Assembly: GCA_033764875.1 (NCBI GenBank)
Contig: JANRIO010000018.1
Location: 22,297-86,296 of the forward strand
DNA: 64,000 nt
Direction of reading: 5' to 3'
From: AWTP1-13 sp033764875
Lineage (GTDB): Bacteria > Pseudomonadota > Alphaproteobacteria > Rhizobiales > Hyphomicrobiaceae
Numbering within the stretch: position 1 is the stretch's first letter; every line of letters begins with the position of its first letter. The notes below the pieces were generated by a model. That model saw nothing but the letters and a program-made list of their open reading frames with translations, had not been told where the DNA came from and searched no databases. A program made the translations under genes and the position numbers. Shown here piece after piece: positions 1 to 8,675 of this stretch.

Positions 1-78
1 GTGATGGCACCTGCCTGACACATCCGATGCACTAAGAAGAGCGACCGCAGGGTCGTCGGCGAGGAAGGAAGCGCCCAC

Positions 79-1251
79 ATGAAGACCAAGGTTTGCATCA
101 TCGGCGGCGGGCCATCCGGGCTCATGCTGTCGCAGCTCCTGCACCTCAAGGGCATTGACAACATCGTGCTCGAGAAGCACGCGCGCGCCTACGTGCTCGC
201 CCGCATCCGCGCGGGCGTGCTCGAGCACGGCTTTGCAGCCCTCATGCGGGAAGCGCAATGCGGCGAGCGGATGGACCGCGAGGGCGAGATCCATCATGGC
301 TTCTACATTGCCCACGACGGGATGCTCGAGCGCGTCGATCTGCACAAGCATTCCGGCGGCAACTCGGTCGTCGTCTACGGTCAGACAGAGCTCACGCGCG
401 ACCTCTACGACGCCCGCGACAAGATGAACGGCGTCGTGATCCACAACGCCGAGGATGTGAAGCTGCACGACATTGCCACGAGCGCGCCCTACGTCACCTA
501 CCGCGACGGCGACAAGGTCGTGCGCGTCGATTGCGAGTTCGTGATCGGCGCCGATGGCTTCCACGGCGTGAGCCGCAAGAGCATCCCCAAGGAGATCCTG
601 CGGGAGCACGAGCGGGTCTATCCGTTCGGCTGGCTTGGCGTCCTCTCGCGCACTCCGCCCGTTTCGCCGGAGCTGATCTATGCCAAGCATGAACGAGGCT
701 TCGCGCTGTGCTCGCTGCGCTCGCAGGTGCTGAGCCGCTACTACATCCAGGTGCCGCTCGAGGACACCGTGGAGGACTGGTCGGACGAGAGCTTCTGGGC
801 CGAGCTCAAGCGGCGCCTGCCGCAGGAGGTGGCGGCCCGCATGGTCACCGGGCCGTCGATCGAGAAGAGCATCGCGCCGCTGCGCTCGTTCGTGGCCGAG
901 CCCATGCAGCATGGGCGACTTTTCCTGGCCGGAGACGCTGCCCATATCGTGCCGCCGACAGGCGCGCGCGGCCTCAACAGCGCCGCCTCGGACATCTACT
1001 ATCTGTACCACGCCATGCTCGATCACTACCAGAAGGGGGACAGCCGCGGCCTCGAGGGCTATTCCAAGAAGGCGCTCGCGCGCATCTGGAAGGCGCAGCG
1101 CTTCTCGTGGTGGATGACGATGCTGCTGCATCGCTTTCCCGACAGCATCTCCTACGACATCCGGCTGCAGGAGACGGATCTCGCCTATCTGTTCTCCTCC
1201 GAGGCGGCAATGCGTTCCCTGGCGGAGAACTACGTCGGCCTGCCGTTCTAA
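79..1251 (+). CDS. pobA: 4-hydroxybenzoate 3-monooxygenase
   Basis: FAD- and NAD(P)H-dependent hydroxylase converting 4-hydroxybenzoate to protocatechuate in the cytoplasm. The 390-residue protein has the FAD-binding GGGPSG motif at residues 9-14 and the second FAD motif GDAAHIVPPTG at 285-295. Residues that bind substrate or flavin in the well-studied Pseudomonas enzyme fall at identical numbers here: Tyr201, Ser212, Arg214, Tyr222, Pro293 and Tyr385. The length also matches that family. The ATG follows a purine-rich GAGGAAGGAAG stretch. The gene lies near a MarR regulator and a ring-cleavage dioxygenase, which suggests an aromatic catabolism locus, but no protocatechuate 3,4-dioxygenase genes are seen in this window. 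Confidence 0.97.
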   Translation: MKTKVCIIGGGPSGLMLSQLLHLKGIDNIVLEKHARAYVLARIRAGVLEHGFAALMREAQCGERMDREGEIHHGFYIAHDGMLERVDLHKHSGGNSVVVYGQTELTRDLYDARDKMNGVVIHNAEDVKLHDIATSAPYVTYRDGDKVVRVDCEFVIGADGFHGVSRKSIPKEILREHERVYPFGWLGVLSRTPPVSPELIYAKHERGFALCSLRSQVLSRYYIQVPLEDTVEDWSDESFWAELKRRLPQEVAARMVTGPSIEKSIAPLRSFVAEPMQHGRLFLAGDAAHIVPPTGARGLNSAASDIYYLYHAMLDHYQKGDSRGLEGYSKKALARIWKAQRFSWWMTMLLHRFPDSISYDIRLQETDLAYLFSSEAAMRSLAENYVGLPF

Positions 1252-1302
1252 CCGGCAAAGGCGAGCAGCGGCAGGACCGGGAAGCCGCCCGCAACCGGCG
1301 CG

Positions 1303-1806
1303 CTAGGCCTGCCGCACTGCGCGCATGAGCTTGGCGACGATCCGGTCGAGGGCTTCGACCTCGTTTGCGGTCAGTGCCGCGAGCAGCTCGCGCTCTCTCG
1401 TCAGAGCGAGGGGTACGATCTTCTCGTAGAGCTCACGCCCCTTCCGCGTGAGGACCACGGACCTGTTGCGCCGGTCGGTCGCCAACTCCTCGCGCGACAC
1501 CAGGGCGCGGGCTTCGAGGTGCGCCAGCCCGCGACTGATCTGCATCTTGTCCAAGGTGGCGACGCGGCCGAGGTCGCGTGCGGCCATCTTTCCGCGCTCG
1601 CCGAGAACGGCGAGGATGCGCCAGGCCTGCCTCGTCAGATCGAAGCGCTCGGCATAGATCCCGGCGATGTCCTTCGACACAGCGTCGGCAAGCACGGCAA
1701 GACGGTAGGGGAGAAAGCGCTGCAGCTCCAGGACCTCCAGCCGCCGGGACGCGGGTTGGCTGTGATCGGCGATCCCGCCGCCGGCACGTGCATATCGTCG
1801 CGACAT
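1303..1806 (-). CDS. MarR-family transcriptional regulator
   Basis: A 167-residue winged-helix regulator. The region around residues 60-130 shows the MarR pattern: helix-turn-helix with DKMQISRGLAHLE, then a wing containing DRRNRSVVLTRKGRELY. These proteins usually act as dimeric repressors relieved by phenolic ligands. The gene is divergent from the VOC/dioxygenase genes, and a perfect inverted repeat lies between the two starts, so it probably controls itself and them. The resemblance in context to HpaR (homoprotocatechuate pathway) is inference. The start at 1806 was chosen because AGGA lies 10 bases upstream; an in-frame start at 1875 would place the operator inside the gene. Confidence 0.9.
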   Translation of the reverse strand: MSRRYARAGGGIADHSQPASRRLEVLELQRFLPYRLAVLADAVSKDIAGIYAERFDLTRQAWRILAVLGERGKMAARDLGRVATLDKMQISRGLAHLEARALVSREELATDRRNRSVVLTRKGRELYEKIVPLALTRERELLAALTANEVEALDRIVAKLMRAVRQA

Positions 1807-1868
1807 CTGCGCGCATCCTTCACTTTGCGGAGCCAACACCCTTGCCGGCCCGCGCTCGCACGGCAATA

Positions 1869-1882
1869 GTAACATCTGTTAC
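1869..1882. promoter_or_regulatory. Palindromic MarR operator candidate
   Basis: GTAACA-tc-TGTTAC is a perfect 6-bp inverted repeat with a 2-base spacer, between the divergent MarR and VOC genes. MarR proteins bind short palindromes of this size. Assignment to this regulator is inferred from position. Confidence 0.65.
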
Positions 1883-1927
1883 CAATTGCAAGCCGGCCTG
1901 CCTTCACAAACACCAGGAGGACGCCTC

Positions 1928-2467
1928 ATGACGGTGAAACAGATCCATCACGTCGCCTACCGGTGCAAGGACGCGAAGGAAACGGTAGAGTTCTACAAGA
2001 ACGTGCTCGGCATGGAGCTGCTCGGGGCCATCGCGGAGGATCGCGTGCCCTCGACCAAGGAGCCGGATCCCTACATGCACATCTTCCTCGATGCCGGCAT
2101 GGGCAACATCCTGGCCTTCTTCGAGCTGCCGAACTCCCCGCCGATGGGCCGTGACCCGAATACGCCGGCCTGGACGCAGCACATCGCGTTCCAGGTCGAG
2201 GATGTCGATGCCTTGCTGAGCGCGAAGGCGCGCGCCGAAAAGGCCGGCCTCACCGTCGTCGGCCCGACCGATCACACCATCTTCCAGTCCATCTACTTCT
2301 CCGATCCGAGCGGCCATCGCCTCGAGCTCGCGGTGTGGACCTGCTCGCAGGAGCAGTTGAAGCGCATGAAGGACGTGGCGCCTGCGATGATCGAAGAGTG
2401 GAGCCGCACGAAGAAACCGCCGCGACACACGTCCTGGCTGCACGAGAAGGAATTCGAGATGACCTGA
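1928..2467 (+). CDS. VOC-family (glyoxalase/extradiol-fold) enzyme
   Basis: A 179-residue protein of the vicinal oxygen chelate superfamily. It starts MTVKQIHHVAYRCKD with a candidate metal histidine at 7 or 8, carries a second in WTQHIAF near residue 79, and has a glutamate in GHRLELAVW near 130. This is the His-His-Glu arrangement of metal-dependent VOC enzymes. The exact substrate is not readable. Immediately downstream is an extradiol dioxygenase, so a role in aromatic ring cleavage or processing of its product is plausible. The ATG has an AGGAGG-like Shine-Dalgarno (CAGGAGGACGCCTC) 6-7 bases upstream, which rules out the longer in-frame start at 1886. Confidence 0.85.
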   Translation: MTVKQIHHVAYRCKDAKETVEFYKNVLGMELLGAIAEDRVPSTKEPDPYMHIFLDAGMGNILAFFELPNSPPMGRDPNTPAWTQHIAFQVEDVDALLSAKARAEKAGLTVVGPTDHTIFQSIYFSDPSGHRLELAVWTCSQEQLKRMKDVAPAMIEEWSRTKKPPRHTSWLHEKEFEMT

Positions 2468-2596
2468 GCCTGCAGCGGCGGACGCGTGAAGCCGCCTCCG
2501 CTGTGAACGCCCGCTGCGGGGCTGGAATCACAGGATGCCGCGAACACTCGTCCGCACGGGGCGGAGCTTTGCTTCTGACAGCCGGAGATGGCCAGC

Positions 2597-3451
2597 ATGG
2601 GCAGTATCGTTCTCGCTGCGAAGGTCAGCCACGTCCCGTCGATCATGATGTCGGAGCGCGAGGGCAGCCCGCTCAAGGGAACGCGCGATGGGGCCATCGG
2701 CGCCTTGAGGCAACTCGGGCAGCGCGCGAGGGAACGCCAGGTCGAGACGTTCGTCGTCATCGATACGCACTGGCTGTCGAACTTCGGCTATCACATCAAC
2801 GCCAACGCGCGGCACCGCGGCTCGTTCACGAGCCACGAGGCGCCGCACATGATCCAGGACCTGCGCTACGATTATCCCGGAGACACCGTGCTTGCGCGGG
2901 CGATTGCCGACGAAGCCAGACGCGGCAGCCTCAACGTCATTGCCCACGAGGTCGCGACGCTCGGCATAGAGTATGGCACCATCGTCCCGATGCACTACAT
3001 GAACGGCGACGGGGCGGCAAAGGTGGTCTCGGTCGCCTCGCCGCTTTTCACCTCGGTCGAGGAGAGTCGCATCCTCGGTGACGCCATCCGACAGGCGGTC
3101 GAGGCGTCCGGGGAGCGCGTTGCCATCATCGCCAGCGGCTCCCTGTCGCATCGACTGTGGCCGAACAGGAACCTCGGTCCGGAAGCCTGGACCACGATCG
3201 CGAGCGAGTTCAACCGCCAGATGGACCTGCGCGTCCTCGAGCTCTGGCAGCAGCGACGCTACCGGGAGTTCGTGGCGATGCTCCCGGAGTATGCCGTCAA
3301 GTGCCATGGCGAGGGTGGCATGGCCGATACCATCATGCTGTTCGCGGCGCTCGGCTGGGATCGCTTCGACGGCCGCGCGGAGCAGCTGTGCGACTATTTC
3401 CCCTCGAGCGGCAGCGGACAGGTATGCGTGGAGTTCCACCTGGCCGGATGA
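2597..3451 (+). CDS. hpaD: 3,4-dihydroxyphenylacetate 2,3-dioxygenase-like (class III extradiol)
   Basis: A LigB-superfamily, Fe(II)-dependent ring-cleaving dioxygenase. The 284-residue protein aligns by eye along its whole length with the Escherichia coli homoprotocatechuate dioxygenase HpcB/HpaD (283 residues). Shared blocks include LAAKVSHVPS near the N terminus, VIDTHWL, GTIVPMHYMN, IASGSLSHR and the end pattern LPEYA...GEGGM.DT. The start at 2597 fits this alignment and has GGAG nine bases upstream; the ATG at 2588 would have no spacing to that site. Co-location with pobA and MarR supports aromatic degradation. The rest of the hpa pathway (hpaE, F, G, H) is not in the window, so the in vivo substrate could be another catechol. 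Confidence 0.85.
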   Translation: MGSIVLAAKVSHVPSIMMSEREGSPLKGTRDGAIGALRQLGQRARERQVETFVVIDTHWLSNFGYHINANARHRGSFTSHEAPHMIQDLRYDYPGDTVLARAIADEARRGSLNVIAHEVATLGIEYGTIVPMHYMNGDGAAKVVSVASPLFTSVEESRILGDAIRQAVEASGERVAIIASGSLSHRLWPNRNLGPEAWTTIASEFNRQMDLRVLELWQQRRYREFVAMLPEYAVKCHGEGGMADTIMLFAALGWDRFDGRAEQLCDYFPSSGSGQVCVEFHLAG

Positions 3452-3490
3452 CGGCTGGCCCGACTTGCAGCTCCGACGTTTCCTCGCCGG

Positions 3491-4687
3491 CTATCTGGCA
3501 GCCGCCAGCGACGCGGCAACAGCGTCGACGATCGCGTCGCACGCCTCGAGCGGCAGATCGAGCGGGATGCGCATGTCGCAGAGCCGTTCCAGGATCGCAA
3601 GGGTCGCAGGGGGCGTGTGCGGGGCGGCCAGGAAGCGCCATTGGCCCGACAGCGACGTGTAGCCCTTCGGCTCGATGCTGCCGAACCACTTGATGAAGAC
3701 GCCGCGGCCGCGACAGCCGTCCAGGAACCGATGCAGGCGTTGCTCGTCGAGATCCAGCACGCGGAACTGTATCGAGCTTTGCACGTAGGCCTCGGGCTGA
3801 GGCCGCAGCGGCACCGCGATGCCAGGGACGCGCGCCAGTGCCGCGGCCAGCCGGTCGTGGCGCTCGTTCCACCGGCGGGCACGCTCCGGCAGCGCCGCGA
3901 GCTGCGGTCGTGATATCGCGGCGACGAGGTTGGACATGCGCATGGAATAGTTCGGCGTCACGTCCTTCCAGCGCGCAAACACGGCCTCGCTCGGGCGGCA
4001 GCGGTGCTGGCCGTAGAGCATGTAGCTCCCCGAGAAGAGGATGGCGCGCGCCGCGATGTCCTCGTCGTTCGTGACGAGCAAGCCGCCCTCGCCGCCATTG
4101 ACGTGCTTGTAGGACTGCAGCGAGAAGCAGCCGACCCTGCCGTAGGTGCCCGTGGGCTTTCCGGCCCATGACGCGCCCATGGTGTGGGCGCAATCCTCGA
4201 TGACGGTGACACCGAGCCGATCGGCGACCTCCATGACGCGACCGAGATCCGTGATGTGGCCGCGCATGTGGGACAACAGAAGAAACTTCGCGCCGCTCGC
4301 CCGCGCCTTCGCCTCGAAGTCTGCGAGATCCATGGTGAGGTCCGGCGTGATCTCCACAAGAACGTGCTCGGCCCCGGCGTGCGCGATCGCACCCGGCACC
4401 GGGGCGAGCGTGAACGCGTTCATGAGCACCTTGTCGCCGGGCTTCACGCCGCAGCCGGCGAGCGCGAGAAACATCGTGCTGCCGCAGGAGTTGGCTGCAA
4501 CGCAATAGCTCGAGCCAACCGACGCGGCGAACTCCTCCTCGAGCATGGACACGTCGGACCTGTCGCCTAGCGTCTCGCCGTAACGGTGGAGCCAGCCCGA
4601 CCTCAGGAGCTCAACGGCGCGCGCAATCCCCTCCTCAGGGATCCCGGGCGGCTGCGAGAGGTCGACGCTCAGAGCTGGCCCGGCCAT
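3491..4687 (-). CDS. DegT/DnrJ/EryC1/StrS-family PLP enzyme
   Basis: A 398-residue fold-type I PLP enzyme of the sugar aminotransferase family. The cofactor aspartate is in VIEDCAHTMG (Asp165), and the Schiff-base lysine is Lys194 in QSYKHVNGGEGG. The family usually transfers amino groups to nucleotide keto-sugars, but some members act on small keto compounds. It is the last gene of a four-gene minus-strand run behind a TauABC-type importer (45 bases after the permease). It may therefore act on the imported compound, for example a sulfonate or an amine. That link is inference, since no sugar-nucleotide genes are nearby. Confidence 0.85.
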   Translation of the reverse strand: MAGPALSVDLSQPPGIPEEGIARAVELLRSGWLHRYGETLGDRSDVSMLEEEFAASVGSSYCVAANSCGSTMFLALAGCGVKPGDKVLMNAFTLAPVPGAIAHAGAEHVLVEITPDLTMDLADFEAKARASGAKFLLLSHMRGHITDLGRVMEVADRLGVTVIEDCAHTMGASWAGKPTGTYGRVGCFSLQSYKHVNGGEGGLLVTNDEDIAARAILFSGSYMLYGQHRCRPSEAVFARWKDVTPNYSMRMSNLVAAISRPQLAALPERARRWNERHDRLAAALARVPGIAVPLRPQPEAYVQSSIQFRVLDLDEQRLHRFLDGCRGRGVFIKWFGSIEPKGYTSLSGQWRFLAAPHTPPATLAILERLCDMRIPLDLPLEACDAIVDAVAASLAAAR

Positions 4688-4732
4688 GTCAAACCTGCCC
4701 CACCTTGCGCATGAAGCGCGATCCCAAGCGCA

Positions 4733-5569
4733 TCAGACGCGCCCCTTCCAGGGAACGGCCCAGCGCTCGATCCAGCGCATGAGCAGCTCGAAGACATAGG
4801 CGACGACGCCGATCACCAGAATGCCAAGGATAACCACATCGGTGCGCAGAAAATTGGACGCATTGAACACCATCTTGCCGAGCCCGGCGTCCGCCGCGAC
4901 CATCTCGGCCGCAACCAGCGTTGTCCAGCCGACGCCCATGCCGATACGCAGCCCCACCAAGATCTCCGGCATCGCGCCGGGCAGGACGACGTGGCGCACG
5001 ACCTGCCACGTCGAGGCGCCCATCGATCGGGCCGCCTGGATCTGCTCCTGGCTGATCGACCTCACTCCGGCGCGCGCGGCCAGCGCGACGGGCGCAAAGA
5101 TCGAGAGGAACAGCAGGATGATCTTCGCGTTCTCGCCGATGCCGAACCAGATGATCATCAACGGCAAGTAGGCCAGCGGCGGCAACGGCCGATAGAACTC
5201 GATCGGGGGATCGAAGATGCCGCGCGCGAAACGGGAAACGCCCATGGCGATGCCCACCGGAATGCCCAACAGGACAGCCAGGACGAAGGCGGAGAACACC
5301 CGGTACATGCTCCACAGGAAGTGGACCCAGAGCGTATGGCTGTCGAGATCGCCACTGACCGCCTGCTTGAAGGCAAACCAGATCGACTCGGGCTTGGGCA
5401 GGAACAGAGGCTTGATCCAGCCCAAATGCGTGGCCGCGTACCACAGCAGCAGCAGTGCGGCGACACTGACGCCGCTCATGAGCAGACTGGAGCCTTCGCC
5501 CAGAACCCGATAGCGACTTGTCTTGCGCCGGCTCGCGGGCGTGGGCGCGCGCTTGGCTTCATCCACCAT
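4733..5569 (-). CDS. tauC: Sulfonate/taurine-type ABC transporter permease
   Basis: Inner-membrane permease of the TauC/SsuC family, 278 residues with about six hydrophobic segments. The cytoplasmic EAA-type loop that docks the ATPase reads QAARSMGASTWQVVRHVVLPGAMP around residues 180-203 (core SMGAS followed by LPGA). It begins 8 bases after the ATPase stop codon, so the two are probably translated together. Substrate assignment rests on the linked TauA-like binding protein. Confidence 0.9.
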   Translation of the reverse strand: MVDEAKRAPTPASRRKTSRYRVLGEGSSLLMSGVSVAALLLLWYAATHLGWIKPLFLPKPESIWFAFKQAVSGDLDSHTLWVHFLWSMYRVFSAFVLAVLLGIPVGIAMGVSRFARGIFDPPIEFYRPLPPLAYLPLMIIWFGIGENAKIILLFLSIFAPVALAARAGVRSISQEQIQAARSMGASTWQVVRHVVLPGAMPEILVGLRIGMGVGWTTLVAAEMVAADAGLGKMVFNASNFLRTDVVILGILVIGVVAYVFELLMRWIERWAVPWKGRV

Positions 5570-5577
5570 GGCCGACC

Positions 5578-6363
5578 TTATCCAATGGGCGCAACGGAGG
5601 CCTCGCGCTCGCGGATGTCGGCAAGGACGGCTTCACGCAGGCGGATGAACTCCGGATCCGACTTGACCTTGCGGGCATCCCGACAGGCGATGAACTGACG
5701 CCCGAAGTCGAGGTCGTAGCTCTTCTCGATCTTCCCCGGCCGGGGTGTCATGACGATCAGCTTAGTCGCGAGAAACAAAGCCTCTTCGACGGAGTGGGTG
5801 ATGAAGAAGACCATCTTGCGGGTGCGATCCCAGACCTCGAGGATCAACTCTTGAACAGTCTCGCGCGTCAGGGCGTCGAGGGCCCCGAGGGGCTCATCCA
5901 TCAACAGCATCTCCGGGTCGGAGGCCAGTGCGCGCGCGATGCCGACGCGCTGCTGCATGCCGCCCGACAACTCGTAGATCATCTTGTTGCCGAAATCCTG
6001 CAGGCCGACGAGCTTGAGCTTTTCCTGCGCGAGCGCGCGACGTTGGGCCGCCGGCATGCCGCGCATCTTCAGCCCGAACGACACATTGTCGATCACAGAC
6101 AGCCAGGGCATGAGGGCATGGCGCTGAAACACCACGCCACGGTCGGCTCCCGGCCCGGCGACTGCCTTTCCGTCAAGGAGCACCTCGCCTTCCGTGGCCT
6201 CGAGGAAGCCAGCCATGACGGACAGCAAGGTCGTCTTGCCGCAGCCCGACGCCCCGATCGCAACGACGAACTCGCCGTCGGCGATATCCAGATTGACATT
6301 GGACAGCGCGTCCACGTCGCCATCGCGCGTGGCGTACCGGACGGAGAGATTTCTGATCGACAT
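5578..6363 (-). CDS. tauB: Sulfonate/taurine-type ABC transporter ATP-binding protein
   Basis: A 261-residue ABC ATPase with Walker A GASGCGKTTLL, signature LSGGMQQRVGIARA, Walker B MLLMDEPLGALDAL and the switch histidine in FFITHSVEEA. This is the usual set for the TauB/SsuB/NrtD group. I chose the ATG at 6363 (MSIRNLSVRY) because family members begin just before the first strand. A GTG at 6426 would add 21 residues of low-complexity sequence. The gene sits between the binding protein and permease genes of the same importer. Confidence 0.92.
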   Translation of the reverse strand: MSIRNLSVRYATRDGDVDALSNVNLDIADGEFVVAIGASGCGKTTLLSVMAGFLEATEGEVLLDGKAVAGPGADRGVVFQRHALMPWLSVIDNVSFGLKMRGMPAAQRRALAQEKLKLVGLQDFGNKMIYELSGGMQQRVGIARALASDPEMLLMDEPLGALDALTRETVQELILEVWDRTRKMVFFITHSVEEALFLATKLIVMTPRPGKIEKSYDLDFGRQFIACRDARKVKSDPEFIRLREAVLADIREREASVAPIG

Positions 6364-6525
6364 CGACGAGCGCCCCGCCCGCCGCTCCGACCCGACATCG
6401 CTTGGTACGCCTGATGGCGTGTGCACGATGTTACCGCCTGTGTGCTTATGCCTTGGAGCTCTGCGACCGCATCCGATGCCGGCATCTGCCGGGGAGAGCG
6501 TCTCGCGACGCTCCCCACCGTCGAC

Positions 6526-7533
6526 CTATTTTGTCGCCGCCGCCGCGTACTCCGGATTGACGAACTTGCCGAAGTCGGCGGGAATCTCCGTGATGCGTCC
6601 CTGCTCCTTCAGGAAGGCGGCGGTATTGGCCATCGCCTTGGCAACGCCCGATTCCTTTCCGCCGCTTAGCCAGGCATTCGAAGCCTGCTCGGCAGGGGTC
6701 GGGAAGCCGTAGTCGTTGAGCGCATTGGGGACGTCCTTGGGGGCGGCGCCGACCACCTTGGCGATGGTCTTCACGAGATCGCTGTCGGCCGTGTATTTCG
6801 CCTTCTCGGCCTTGTACGCGGCGTTGGCCTTGGCCATCTCGCGAACCAGCGCGGTCACGAACTCCTTGTTCTTGTCGGCCCAGGACTTGTTGACCATCAG
6901 CGCGTCGAAGGTCGGAGCGCCCTGCTTGGCGACGTCGGACGACGAGATGATCAGCTTGCCGCCGCCAGCCTTGACCTTGGACAGCACCGGATCCCAAATG
7001 AACGTGCCGTCGAGATCGCCGCGCTCCCACGCCGCCGCGATCTCGGGCGGCCGCATGTTCACGATCTGCACCTCCTTGGGGCTGATCCCCGCCTTGGTCA
7101 GCGCAAACATGAGCTGGTAGTGCGCGGTCGACGCCAGCGGCGTGGCGATCTTCTTGCCCTTGAGGTCGGAAAGCTTGGTGATGCCGGACCTCGCCGATAC
7201 GACGAGCTGCTCGGCATTGTTGATGTCGTCGATGATCCAGACGATCTGCACGTCCATGCCCTGGGCTGCGGCCGCGGTCGCCGGTGAGGAGCCCACCTCG
7301 CCGATCGGGACCTCGCCCGAGGCCATCGCCTTGATGACGTCGCCGCCGCCGCCGAACATCTTCCAGTTGATCTTGTAGCCTGTGGCCTTCTCGACGGCTC
7401 CGGCCGCCTGCTGGACGCGGAACGGGACGATCATGTCCTGATGCGCGATGGTGACCTCTTTCGTCTGCGCGTGCGCGGCACCGGAGCCCAACACGAGTGC
7501 AACCGATAGCGCAAGGACTGATCGTCGGTTCAT
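6526..7533 (-). CDS. tauA: TauA-like periplasmic substrate-binding protein
   Basis: A 335-residue binding protein with a signal peptide (MNRRSVLALSVALVLGSG, cleavage near AHA-Q). Blocks shared with Escherichia coli TauA include IGEVGSSPATAAA, LASTAHYQLMFAL, PPEIAAAWERGDLDG and AFLKEQGRI, so it belongs to the taurine/sulfonate group rather than generic NMT1-type proteins. The ATG at 7533 is preceded by GGGAG with a good spacing. It is the first gene of the tauA-tauB-tauC-DegT run. Taurine is the best guess; no tauD, tpa or xsc gene is present to confirm it. Confidence 0.88.
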   Translation of the reverse strand: MNRRSVLALSVALVLGSGAAHAQTKEVTIAHQDMIVPFRVQQAAGAVEKATGYKINWKMFGGGGDVIKAMASGEVPIGEVGSSPATAAAAQGMDVQIVWIIDDINNAEQLVVSARSGITKLSDLKGKKIATPLASTAHYQLMFALTKAGISPKEVQIVNMRPPEIAAAWERGDLDGTFIWDPVLSKVKAGGGKLIISSSDVAKQGAPTFDALMVNKSWADKNKEFVTALVREMAKANAAYKAEKAKYTADSDLVKTIAKVVGAAPKDVPNALNDYGFPTPAEQASNAWLSGGKESGVAKAMANTAAFLKEQGRITEIPADFGKFVNPEYAAAATK

Positions 7534-8190
7534 GCTCCACTCCCTAGCGAACTGAGAGCCGTTCCGCGAAGTGCCGGCGGACGGCGAACCCAAGCACATC
7601 GCGCCGCAACCATCCCTTGTCGATCAAGACCATTGCCGATCGAGAGATGAGAGCGCTTCCATTCAAGCAAGCAGAGGCGCCTGCAAAGGTCAAGCGAGGC
7701 GCGCAGGTGGGTCACTCTACCCGATGTCGAGGACGTTGGGTGGGACATGTCGCGTCAGCTTGCCGTGCGGCCTTGCCAGGGGATCGGTCTGGATCCGTGT
7801 CCTCCTACGATTGCGCTACGGGCCCAGTGATGCATGCTGCCCGTGAGCCTTCCCGCAAAGACCAATCGGGGTCAGGGACATCCATGGTCGCGGCCGCGCT
7901 GAGCTGCTCGCTCGCGAGGTGGCTGACAAGCCGGGATCCGTCGCGGTGCCTCGCGCGCTGCATGACGCGACCGCCAGCTTCACCAGGCCAATCTCACGCA
8001 GGACCGATGCGGCACGTGATGGTCGGTACGCGCCATTAGAACTGGGCGCGTGAGACTCGCCTGCGGCAGGTCGGGGCGGCAGACCTGGGGCGGCTCGCAA
8101 CCCTGCAAGCGAGTGAGGCGCCCGGCTCACGGGCGCTACCCGTGGAGGTCCGATCCGTTACCTATGTCTCCGGGCCGGACAAGCGAGTGA
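7534..8190. other. Gene-poor interval before tRNA-Gly
   Basis: About 650 bases between tauA and the tRNA. Open frames exist on both strands, but none shows a recognisable domain, a convincing ribosome site or conserved-looking composition. I could not identify a transposase fragment here, although a decayed one lies just beyond the tRNA. The part next to 7533 should hold the tau operon promoter, which I cannot pinpoint. Confidence 0.5.
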
Positions 8191-8265
8191 TGGAGCGGGC
8201 GAAGGGAATCGAACCCTCGACACTCAGCTTGGGAAGCTGATGTTCTACCACTGAACTACGCCCGC
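8191..8265 (-). tRNA. tRNA-Gly (anticodon CCC)
   Basis: Read on the minus strand, a full cloverleaf is present. The acceptor stem GCGGGCG pairs with CGCCCGC, the D arm is GTTC-AGTGGTA-GAAC, and the anticodon stem TCAGC/GCTGA encloses the loop TTCCCAA. The T arm is GAGGG-TTCGATT-CCCTT. The discriminator T and an encoded CCA (8193-8191) complete the 3' end. The CCC anticodon decodes GGG glycine codons, which are frequent in GC-rich genomes. Confidence 0.97.
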
Positions 8266-8342
8266 ATTTCAATGACTTAGAAGTCGCGCGGCTCCAAGAC
8301 GGCGCCGCGACGTGAGTTGTAGCGTGCGAAGCCGGGCCCCGT

Positions 8343-8650
8343 CAAACGGCCGAACTGCGTGCACGCAAACCTCCCGATCGCGGCGAAGACGGCCTTGCGG
8401 CGGAAGCGCTCGTGGCTGATGTGCTGGCTGCAGAGCACGCCGAGCATTTGCCGCCCTATCGCCAGGCGCGGCGCCTCGCGAGGGCGTGAGCCTGGACCGC
8501 TCGACACCGTGCCGTTGGGTCGGCCTCGCAGCCGTCGAGCTCGAGCCACTGCACGCAAGGCTGACGGAGCTGCTGACGCTCTCGAGGAAACCCTTCTGCT
8601 ACGAGACGCGGTGCCCCGCGCTCGATCCGGACGCATTGCGAACGCCACCT
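8343..8650 (+). pseudogene. Decayed IS66-type transposase fragment
   Basis: Two adjacent plus-strand frames together match the middle of the IS66 TnpC transposase. The first frame (to about 8483) contains DGLAAEALVADVLAAEHAEH followed by LPPYRQARRLAR, like the family block LPLYRQ. The second frame (from about 8484) contains EGVSLDRST, WVGLAAVELEPLHARL and FCYETRCPALDP, matching LDRSTLADWVGRAA and DETRCPVLDPG. A frameshift near 8480, loss of the catalytic-looking Asp (Tyr in CYETR) and loss of both ends show it is a dead remnant. No terminal inverted repeats are visible. Confidence 0.8.
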
Positions 8651-8675
8651 GCGCGGCCTTCTCTGGTTCCCGTCC

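Noticed and set aside
8191..8650. Integrated element using tRNA-Gly as attachment site
   Set aside because: The IS66 remnant lies on the 5' side of the tRNA. I saw no integrase, no repeat of the tRNA 3' end and no phage or conjugation genes.
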